Shown here one piece after another: positions 32,891 to 39,418 of a stretch of 47,667 nucleotides of DNA. Made by a program: the position numbers and the translations under genes. Where the stretch lies: assembly GCF_017848315.1 (NCBI RefSeq), contig NZ_JAFKEC010000042.1, positions 1 to 47,667 of the forward strand, in the 5' to 3' direction. The number at the start of each line of letters is the position of its first letter. Position 1 is the stretch's first letter. A model generated the notes under the pieces. That model ran no database searches and had not been told where the DNA came from. It saw only the letters and a program-made list of their open reading frames with translations. The DNA comes from Pseudomonas palmensis (GTDB taxonomy: Bacteria > Pseudomonadota > Gammaproteobacteria > Pseudomonadales > Pseudomonadaceae).

Positions 32891-34084
32891 TCACTCCACA
32901 GGTTGAACAAACAGGGCCCGGGCGCCCGGCAGGCGCAGCACCCAGGGCAAGGGCAGCAAGGTCAGCGCGGCGCCCAGCGCCAGCGCTTGCGCGTAGGCTG
33001 TAGGCTCCGGCAATCGCCAGTCGAGCACTGCGCCGAGCAACGCCACCCCGAAAAAGAAACTCAACTGCCGGTTCAGGCTCCACAACGCACTGGCCGCGCC
33101 CATGGCCGCCTCGGGGATCGCCACGAACGCCGCCGTCTGCGCGGTGCTGCTGCACAGGCTGCTGCCCAGGCCCAGCAGCGCATACAGCAGCACCAGCCAA
33201 CCGGGGTGGGCGACAAGCCAGGGGCTGGCCAACGCCAGCACCGCCAGGCTTTGAATGCCCATGCCGGCCAGCAGCAGCGGGCGTGGGCCCAGTGCGTTGA
33301 AGCGCCACCGGCTCAGGGCGATCGCCGCCAGCGCACCGGCGGCCCACGGCAGCATCAGCCCGCCGGTGGCAGTGGCGCTCAGGCCCAGCGTGCCTTGCAG
33401 GTACAGCGCCGCCACCAGGTTGATCCCCATGAACACGCCCGGTACGCACAGGTAGATGAGCATGGCGGTGTGCAGCAGTGGCTGGCGCAACAGGCGCAGG
33501 TCCAGGGCCGGCCGTACGCTGGGCTGGGGCCGACCGTCGGGCAGCCAGGCCAGCACCAGCGCGGCGCACGCCAGGGTGGGCGCAAGCAGGGCGAAGAACA
33601 CCCAGCGCCAGTCGCTCTGGTCGGCCATCAGCCCGCCCAGCGCCGGCGACAGCGCCGGCACCAGCAGGGCCACCATCATCACCCGCGAGGTGAGGCCGGC
33701 GCGCTCGCTGGCGGGGCAGGCGCGGTAGGCCAGCGCCTGGCCCACCGGGATCAGCAGGCCGCCACCCAGGCCCTGCAGCAGGCGCCAGCCGATCAGTGCC
33801 TCGATGCTCCGGGCCGAGCCTGCCAGGGCACAGCCCAGGCCGAACAGGGCCAGCGACAGCAGCAGGGTGGCGCGCTCGCCGATGCGCTGCGCCAGCCCGT
33901 TACCCAGCGGGATGATCAGGGTCAGGCCGAGCATGTAGGCGTTGCCGACCCAGCCCAGCTGCGTGACCGAGGCGCCGAGCTGGCGCTGCAGGGCGGGGTA
34001 GGCGCTGTTGAGCACGAACAGGTTGAGCAGGTCGAGGGCAAAACCCATCAGGAAGATCAGGCTGACTTTGCTGCGAAAAGGCAT
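32891..34084 (-). CDS. MFS drug exporter (DHA family)
   Basis: This 397-residue, 12-helix protein has the loop motif GNGLAQRIGERATLLL and the helix 5 motif ALVPALSPALGGLMAD-like stretch (ALLVPALSPALGGLMAD, residues about 130-146), which mark drug:H+ antiporters. I chose the ATG at 34084; longer in-frame starts run into the promoter of the divergent regulator. It is divergent from a LysR gene with a LysR box in the gap, so it is probably induced by the LysR ligand. The NTF2-like gene follows 5 bp downstream. Confidence 0.8.
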   Translation of the reverse strand: MPFRSKVSLIFLMGFALDLLNLFVLNSAYPALQRQLGASVTQLGWVGNAYMLGLTLIIPLGNGLAQRIGERATLLLSLALFGLGCALAGSARSIEALIGWRLLQGLGGGLLIPVGQALAYRACPASERAGLTSRVMMVALLVPALSPALGGLMADQSDWRWVFFALLAPTLACAALVLAWLPDGRPQPSVRPALDLRLLRQPLLHTAMLIYLCVPGVFMGINLVAALYLQGTLGLSATATGGLMLPWAAGALAAIALSRWRFNALGPRPLLLAGMGIQSLAVLALASPWLVAHPGWLVLLYALLGLGSSLCSSTAQTAAFVAIPEAAMGAASALWSLNRQLSFFFGVALLGAVLDWRLPEPTAYAQALALGAALTLLPLPWVLRLPGARALFVQPVE

Positions 34085-34133
34085 GACGGGCGCCGCTGGA
34101 GAACGATGGGCGCAGTGTAGGGCGGTGCTGATG

Positions 34134-34152
34134 ATTGAATAAGCCCCGCAAT
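34134..34152. promoter_or_regulatory. LysR-type operator (ATTG-N11-CAAT)
   Basis: ATTG (34134-34137) and CAAT (34149-34152) flank exactly 11 bases, as in the LysR T-N11-A box. It lies midway between the divergent exporter and LysR genes. A second looser pair, ATTG at 34161 and CAAT at 34180, follows. Confidence 0.65.
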
Positions 34153-34197
34153 ACTGCCACATTGGTCGGATTACTTTGACAATCAAGGGGTCTTTGC

Positions 34198-35085
34198 ATG
34201 GTCAGCCTGGACCGTTTCGAGCTGTTTTGCACCGTGGTGGAGGCGGGGTCGTTCACGGCGGCGGCCACACGCCTGTGCCAGACCCGTGCCGCGGTCAGCT
34301 TCGGTATCAAGCAGCTGGAGGCGCAGCTGGGCGTGACCCTGCTGATCCGCACCACGCGCCGGGTGGCGTTGACCGATGCCGGCGAGGGCTTCTACCGTCA
34401 GTGCCTGCTGGTGCTGGAGCAGGCGCGGTTGGCCATCGAGCAGGCGCGTGCCGAGCATGGCGGGTTGCAGGGCAGCCTGCGGGTCACCTCCACGGTGGAG
34501 TACGGTTTGCGCGTGGTGGCGCCGGCCTTGCAGCTGTTCATGCGCGAGCACCCGTTGCTCAACGTGCGGCTGGAAACCCACACCAGCCACGCGGACCTGG
34601 TGCAGGAGCGCTTCGACGTGGCCATCCGGTTGGGGCAGGCGCAGGACTCAGGCTACCGCGGGGTGTGCCTGGAGACCTATGCAGTGCACCTGGTGATGGC
34701 GCCGGGCGTGGGCGTGCCGGGGGCGACGCTTGCCCAGGTGAACGCCTTGCCCAGGCTGGTGCATGGGCGTTTCGAGCGCCAGGCCGGTTGGGCGTTGCTC
34801 GATCAGAGGGGGGAGGCGGCGGTGTACGAGCCTTCGGGCCGGGCGGTGATGGTGGCAGACAATGCCTCGATCCTGCGTTCGTTCGCCTTGCAGGGGCTGG
34901 GCGTGGCGCTGCTGCCGGCCTGGTTGATCGAGGACGACCTGCGTACCGGGCGCCTGCTGGATGCATTGCCGGGGTATCGCTTTGTCGAGCAGAGCGTGTA
35001 CGCACTGTACCCGGCCAGCAACCACGTGCCGCGCAAGGTGCGGGCCTGGATCGATTTTCTCAAGGGGTATGTGAGCGGCATGTAG
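34198..35085 (+). CDS. LysR-family transcriptional regulator
   Basis: This 295-residue protein has the N-terminal winged helix-turn-helix (FTAAATRLCQTRAAVSFGIK, then QLEAQLGVTLLIRTTRRVAL) and a periplasmic-binding-like effector domain from about residue 90. The ATG at 34198 starts MVSLDRFELF, the usual LysR beginning. It faces the exporter gene across a LysR box and should control it. The ligand is unknown. A REPIN begins at its stop codon. Confidence 0.88.
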   Translation: MVSLDRFELFCTVVEAGSFTAAATRLCQTRAAVSFGIKQLEAQLGVTLLIRTTRRVALTDAGEGFYRQCLLVLEQARLAIEQARAEHGGLQGSLRVTSTVEYGLRVVAPALQLFMREHPLLNVRLETHTSHADLVQERFDVAIRLGQAQDSGYRGVCLETYAVHLVMAPGVGVPGATLAQVNALPRLVHGRFERQAGWALLDQRGEAAVYEPSGRAVMVADNASILRSFALQGLGVALLPAWLIEDDLRTGRLLDALPGYRFVEQSVYALYPASNHVPRKVRAWIDFLKGYVSGM

Positions 35086-35168
35086 GCGCCGGCGTTGCCG
35101 GCGAAGGGGCGCGCTGCGTTGGCCGGTGTTTCGCGGTGTCCGGTTCGCCAGCCAGGCGGGCTCCTACA
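35083..35168. repeat. REPIN between convergent lysR and the DUF72 gene
   Basis: Arms taggcgccggcgttgccggc (from 35083) and gttcgccagccaggcgggct (from 35143) are degenerate reverse complements, the least conserved of the set. The element overlaps both stop codons and probably terminates both genes. Confidence 0.75.
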
Positions 35169-36084
35169 GCGCAGCACCCGGTGTCGCTTCCAGGCCCTTG
35201 TCCAGCTTCAGCAGCTCCAGCAACCGTCTGGCGTCATAGGGCGCGCGCACCTTGATGTCGTTGTCGAAGTAGCAGTACACATCGCGATGCGCCGCCTTCG
35301 GCGCCGTACTCGCCGCATCGATCAAGCGCGCATCCCCAGGCTGCGCCCCGCGTTTCCACGCCTGGATACGCTTTTGCCAGCCGCGCAGGGCCGCCTCTGA
35401 ATAACCGCTGCTGTACAGCGCCACATCCCCATGCAGGCGCATGTACACGAAGTCGCTGGTCAAGTCCTCCACATGCGGCCACTTCTTCGCCGTGTCGGCC
35501 ACCACCAGCGCTACCCGGTACTTGCGCAGCAACGCCACGAACGCCGGGTCCAGAAAGCTCTCGTGACGCACCTCCACTGCATGGCGCACCACCTGCCGGT
35601 CGGCGCCCTCCAGGTAACCCGCACGCTGCATCCGCTCGGCACACTGCGCGGCCAGGGCCTTGGCCTGCTTGCCGGTGTGCGGCAGGCGCGCCAGAAACGC
35701 ATCGAACAACCCCTCGTCGAAACGCATGTTCGGCGGGAACTGCCACAAGGTCGGCCCCAGCTTGCTGCCCAGCGACAGGGGGCCGGAGGCATAGAAGTTG
35801 GCCAGCGGTTCGTCGATCTCGCGCAGGCGCTTCACGTGGGTGATGAAGCGCGGCGCCTTGACGCTGAACACGAAGCCTGGCGGCGTTTCGGCCGCCCAGC
35901 CGGCGAAACGCTCGGGACGTTGCAGCGCATAGAAGGTGCCGTTGATCTCGATGCTGTTGACCGCCCGCGAGGCGAAGTGCAGCTCGTCCTTCTGGCGCAG
36001 GCCCTCGGGGTAGAAGTCGCCCCGCCACGGCACATAGCGCCAGCCCGAGATGCCGATATGGACCTGCGCCGCGCCACGGCTCAC
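35164..36084 (-). CDS. DUF72-family protein (YecE-like, TIM-barrel)
   Basis: This 306-residue protein is of COG1801/DUF72. Signatures are HIGISGWRYVPWRGDFYP, FASRAVNSIEINGTFYALQ, FSVKAPRFITH, GPTLWQFPPNMRFD and VEVRHESFLDP. I chose the GTG at 36084 because it overlaps the glycosyltransferase stop by 4 nt (GTGA), as at every other junction of this operon, and because it leaves a normal DUF72 N-terminus. The family has a TIM-barrel and no settled biochemical role. It is the last gene of the ligD operon. Confidence 0.8.
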   Translation of the reverse strand: MSRGAAQVHIGISGWRYVPWRGDFYPEGLRQKDELHFASRAVNSIEINGTFYALQRPERFAGWAAETPPGFVFSVKAPRFITHVKRLREIDEPLANFYASGPLSLGSKLGPTLWQFPPNMRFDEGLFDAFLARLPHTGKQAKALAAQCAERMQRAGYLEGADRQVVRHAVEVRHESFLDPAFVALLRKYRVALVVADTAKKWPHVEDLTSDFVYMRLHGDVALYSSGYSEAALRGWQKRIQAWKRGAQPGDARLIDAASTAPKAAHRDVYCYFDNDIKVRAPYDARRLLELLKLDKGLEATPGAAL

Positions 36085-36740
36085 GGGGTAGCCGCCAGGG
36101 TGGTGAGGAAGTCGCCGAAGCCGCCCCGCGCCCGGCAGTCGCCACGGCTGCTGGTGGACACGCTGTTGCGTGCCGTCCACACGATACGCGCGCCGCTCAG
36201 CTCAAGGTCGCTGATCAGTTGCACGTCTTCGTCCAGCGGCACGGGCCGGAACCCGCCGACCCGCTGGTAGGCCCTGGCGCAGATGCCCAGGTTGGCGCCA
36301 TGGATGTGCCGGTGGTCCTCGCGGGCCTGGTAGTGGGCCAGGTAACGCGCCTGCAACGCCGCATCCTGGTGCGCCTGCCATTGCTCCACGTGCACCGTGC
36401 CGCACACGGCGTCGGCGGCGCAGTCCAGCTGGCACACCAGCCAGTCGGCCGGCACGCAGCTGTCGGCGTCGGTGCAGGCCAGCCAGCGCGCGCCGCGCTC
36501 GAGCATCCAGCTGGCGCCGGCACGCCGGGCGTAGCCCACGTTGCGCGCAGTGACCTGCAGGGTGTGCACGCCGTGCGCCAGGGCAATGGCTTGGCTGGCA
36601 TCGCTGCACTGGTCGAGCACCACCACGATCTCTACGCGCTCGCCAAGGGCCTCGGCCTGCGCCGCCGCCTGCCCGAGGGCGCGCAGGCAGGCCGGCAGGT
36701 ACTGTTCTTCGTTATGCGCGGGGACGATCACGCCGATCAT
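36081..36740 (-). CDS. Family 2 glycosyltransferase
   Basis: This 219-residue GT-A-fold enzyme has VIVPAHNEEQYL at the N-terminus, the DxD-like CTDADSCVPADW, and the GGFRPVPLDEDVQLI ED motif near residue 175. It lacks membrane helices, so it is a soluble or peripheral enzyme transferring sugar from a nucleotide donor. I chose the ATG at 36740 because it overlaps the methyltransferase stop by 4 nt. The size is short compared with most GT2 enzymes, but all the core motifs are present. Donor and acceptor are unknown. Confidence 0.8.
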   Translation of the reverse strand: MIGVIVPAHNEEQYLPACLRALGQAAAQAEALGERVEIVVVLDQCSDASQAIALAHGVHTLQVTARNVGYARRAGASWMLERGARWLACTDADSCVPADWLVCQLDCAADAVCGTVHVEQWQAHQDAALQARYLAHYQAREDHRHIHGANLGICARAYQRVGGFRPVPLDEDVQLISDLELSGARIVWTARNSVSTSSRGDCRARGGFGDFLTTLAATP

Positions 36741-37351
36741 AGGCAAGGCTCCTGCAGGTCAATGGCACACGGCTGGCAACACCAGTATTCGAGCAGGAAG
36801 TCGGCTTCTTCGTGGCGCACGGCGCGGTACAGCGGCAGGCGCTGATCGAGCAGGGCGTGTACCTGGCGGCCATCCTGCGGGCAGCCGTCGATGGGGTGCA
36901 GCCAGTGGCAGGCCAGCAGCGCACCGCCAGGGCTCAGGCTGGCCACGGCCTGTTCGATCACCTGCAGCCACTGCGCGGGGTCGAGGTAGTAGCCGATCTC
37001 GCTGAGCACGATCAGGTCGAACTCGCCCCCCGGCCAGTCGCCGGGCAGGTGGCCCTGGCTCACACTGGCCTGGGGGCAGGCTGCCAGGCGCCGGCGCGCA
37101 AGCTCCACGGCAGTGGCATTGAGGTCCTGGCACAGCAGGGCCTCGGTGCGCTCGGCCAGCGCTGCACTGAGCTCGCCGTTGGCGCAGGCGGGCTCGAAGA
37201 TGCGCGTGTAGTACTGGCGCGGCAGGCAGGCCAGGGTCAGGTCGCGCTTGCGCTTCTCGTACCAGCGGGTCCGAAAGGCCCAGGGGTCTTCATCGTGCTC
37301 GAACAGCTGTTCGAAATACTGCGGCGATACGCTCATGGAAACACCCGTCAT
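36737..37351 (-). CDS. NodS-like SAM-dependent methyltransferase
   Basis: This 204-residue class I methyltransferase resembles NodS, which N-methylates chitooligosaccharide Nod factors. Matching parts are YFEQLFEHDEDPWAFRTRWY, then the SAM site IFEPACANGELSAAL and EFDLIVLSEIGYYLDP. I chose the ATG at 37351 because of the 4-nt overlap with the deacetylase gene. A polar sugar or amine acceptor is plausible, given the deacetylase and glycosyltransferase partners. Confidence 0.8.
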   Translation of the reverse strand: MTGVSMSVSPQYFEQLFEHDEDPWAFRTRWYEKRKRDLTLACLPRQYYTRIFEPACANGELSAALAERTEALLCQDLNATAVELARRRLAACPQASVSQGHLPGDWPGGEFDLIVLSEIGYYLDPAQWLQVIEQAVASLSPGGALLACHWLHPIDGCPQDGRQVHALLDQRLPLYRAVRHEEADFLLEYWCCQPCAIDLQEPCL

Positions 37352-38109
37352 AGAAACAGCAGTTCGAAAGGTTGCAGAAGGCGTTGCAGGGTGGTCTGGC
37401 TCAACACCGGTGGCTGCTCACCATCGGCATGGAGCTGGCTGGCATGCGCGGCGATGGCGGCGCGCTTGCGCGCAAGTTGCTGCGGGCTGAGCGCCAGCTT
37501 GCGCGCACGGCGCCACGGCAGGCGCGGGTCGTCCGGCCGGGCCCAGTGCCAGGCCCAGATCGGCACCTCGATCAGTTGCGCGCCCACGGTCTGCGCCGCC
37601 TGTGCGCTGGCACGGCCCACGGCCTCGTGGTCGCAGTGGCCGTCCAGGCGCCAGGTGCTCAGCACCCGGTCGTCGGGGCGCAGGCAACGCACCAGCGCAT
37701 GGGCCAGCTGCGCTTCGTGCGCGGCCACGCCACTGTCGGCCAGGTGCAGGCGCTGCCAGGCCACCCGGTCTACGTCCAGCCCCAGCGCGGCCAGGGCTGC
37801 GCGGCTTTCCAGGGGGCGCTGCACGCGCAGGCGCTCGCCTGGCCAGGCGAGCGAGCCGGGGTGGCTGCCTTCGCCATCGGTCACCGACACCAGCAGCAAC
37901 GCCTGCTCACGGCCGCAGAAGGTCGACAGCAGGCCACCGCAACCGAGCACCTCGTCATCCGGGTGGGGCGCCACCACCACCAGGCGCGCACCGGGGGGCA
38001 GCAGCTCATCGGCCTGCACCGTGGCGACCTGGGCCAGGGCGCTGGACGCCTGCCACAGCGACAATGGCGTGCCACTGCCGGCTGCCTTGATCGGGTTGTC
38101 GACGCTCAT
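37348..38109 (-). CDS. PIG-L-family deacetylase
   Basis: This 253-residue zinc-dependent LmbE/PIG-L enzyme removes N-acyl groups, usually acetyl, from amino sugars. The zinc motif APHPDDE is at 47-53 and GHCDHEAVG supplies the later His ligand. I chose the ATG at 38109 because its ATGA overlaps the stop of the acyl-CoA dehydrogenase-like gene. The operon partners suggest the substrate is an N-acylated sugar conjugate. Confidence 0.85.
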   Translation of the reverse strand: MSVDNPIKAAGSGTPLSLWQASSALAQVATVQADELLPPGARLVVVAPHPDDEVLGCGGLLSTFCGREQALLLVSVTDGEGSHPGSLAWPGERLRVQRPLESRAALAALGLDVDRVAWQRLHLADSGVAAHEAQLAHALVRCLRPDDRVLSTWRLDGHCDHEAVGRASAQAAQTVGAQLIEVPIWAWHWARPDDPRLPWRRARKLALSPQQLARKRAAIAAHASQLHADGEQPPVLSQTTLQRLLQPFELLFL

Positions 38110-39149
38110 AGCTGCCACCCGCCGGCTTCACGCCCGGCCAGTTGCCGGCCCAGTTCGGCCAGGTCGCGCTCGGCGTGGCTCTGGCGCAGGAACACCGGCA
38201 GGTCGGCGCTGAGCCGGGCGAAGTGGCTGTTGCGGCAGAACGGGGTGGCACCCAGGGCGCGGCCCACGTGGGTCAGCACCAGGGTGGCGGCGTATTCGAC
38301 CTGGGCGCGCACCCGGCGTACGGCGAACTGGGCATCGGCCTGGGGCTGTGCGTCGATCTGTGCGGCGCACTCGCGCAGGGCTGCAGCGGCGCCGCACAGG
38401 GCAGCGTCCACCGCGCCCAGGTGGGCGTCGGCGTGGGGGTCGGGGCGTGGCTGGCGACAGTGTTCGCGCAGGTAGTCGGCCAGGGCCTCGGCGGCGCCGT
38501 ACCAGCAGGCGGCGATGCCGGCGCCGCCGTGCCAGAAGCCGGGGCGACTGAGGTACTGGCCAGGGCCACCCACCAGGTGCGCCGGGGTATGTTCCAGTTC
38601 CAGCTCGACGCTGGCGGTAATGCCCATGCCCACCGCCTGCCAGCCGTCTGCCACCCGGTGCAGACCCGTCTCGGCAAGGTCCAGCGCCACCAGTTGCGGC
38701 TGTTCGTCTTCGTCCCAGGCGGTGAGCAGGCCGTGGTCGATCTGCAGCGCGCCGGAGCACCAGGCCTTGCGCCCCTGCAGGTACACCCGCTGGTTGTCGC
38801 GAGCCACGATGCTCACCCGTGCGCTGGGCGGCTCGGCCGCCCATACGCCCCAGATCCCGTTGCCGGCCAGGTGCGCCCCGGCGCATTCGGCGAGTATCGC
38901 CAGGGCATCGGTATGCCCTTCATACAGCTTGGCCAGGGCCAGGTCGGCGCCGGCCACCCGCGCCAGGGTCTGCCAGCGCTGCAGCGTCTGGCCCTGGCCG
39001 GGCAACGGCAGGCGTTCCAGGCCGGCCGCCTGCAGGGCCTGCATCAGTTCGAGCAGCTGGCTGTCCAGGTTCAGCGGTTGCGGGCGCTCGGCGAACTGGC
39101 GCAGCAGGGTGTCCAGGCGGCCCAGGTCGAAGGTTTGAACAATGCTCAT
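38106..39149 (-). CDS. Acyl-CoA dehydrogenase-like flavoprotein
   Basis: This 347-residue protein has the acyl-CoA dehydrogenase fold: a helical N-terminal part (RLDTLLRQFAERPQ), a beta domain (GIWGVWAAEPPSARVSIVAR then RKAWCSGALQIDHGLL) and a helical C-terminal domain (ALGATPFCRNSHFARLSADL). It is shorter than typical enzymes (about 380), and I could not place the catalytic Glu with confidence. I chose the ATG at 39149, which overlaps the small membrane protein stop by 4 nt. Members of this operon type probably act on a carrier-bound or modified acyl chain rather than in beta-oxidation. Confidence 0.72.
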   Translation of the reverse strand: MSIVQTFDLGRLDTLLRQFAERPQPLNLDSQLLELMQALQAAGLERLPLPGQGQTLQRWQTLARVAGADLALAKLYEGHTDALAILAECAGAHLAGNGIWGVWAAEPPSARVSIVARDNQRVYLQGRKAWCSGALQIDHGLLTAWDEDEQPQLVALDLAETGLHRVADGWQAVGMGITASVELELEHTPAHLVGGPGQYLSRPGFWHGGAGIAACWYGAAEALADYLREHCRQPRPDPHADAHLGAVDAALCGAAAALRECAAQIDAQPQADAQFAVRRVRAQVEYAATLVLTHVGRALGATPFCRNSHFARLSADLPVFLRQSHAERDLAELGRQLAGREAGGWQL

Positions 39150-39418
39150 GAGGCGGACTCCTTGGGGCACGCAGCGTGGGTCGAGGTATTCTTTTTCAGG
39201 CCGCGCAGGTTCATGGCGCACAGGCAGAACTGCAGCACGATCAATGCCCAGGCCTCGGTCTGCCAGCCCCACACCACCCACAGCAGGTTGCTGGCCATGA
39301 AGCAGCAGAAGCCGATGCGCCGCCGACGCGGCTGACGCGAGCCGATCCACCAGGCTGCCACCAGGGTGAGCAGCATGGCCGGCCACTGCAGCAGGTCGAT
39401 CCAGTCCAGGCCCTTCAT
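39146..39418 (-). CDS. Small three-helix membrane protein (PQ-loop/PnuC-like)
   Basis: This 90-residue protein has three hydrophobic segments (LLQWPAMLLTLVAAWWIG, RIGFCCFMASNLLWVVWGW and AWALIVLQFCLCAMNLRGL) separated by a basic loop (SRQPRRRRI). The aromatic-rich second helix recalls the half-repeat of PnuC or SemiSWEET transporters, which are three-helix units that dimerise. I chose the ATG at 39418 because it overlaps the ligD stop by 4 nt. It could move a small precursor across the membrane for the pathway, but that is speculation. Confidence 0.65.
   Translation of the reverse strand: MKGLDWIDLLQWPAMLLTLVAAWWIGSRQPRRRRIGFCCFMASNLLWVVWGWQTEAWALIVLQFCLCAMNLRGLKKNTSTHAACPKESAS

Noticed and set aside
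32886..33569. Long N-terminal extension of the NTF2-like protein
   Set aside because: It is the out-of-frame reading of the MFS gene; the ATG at 32885 yields a complete 123-residue domain.
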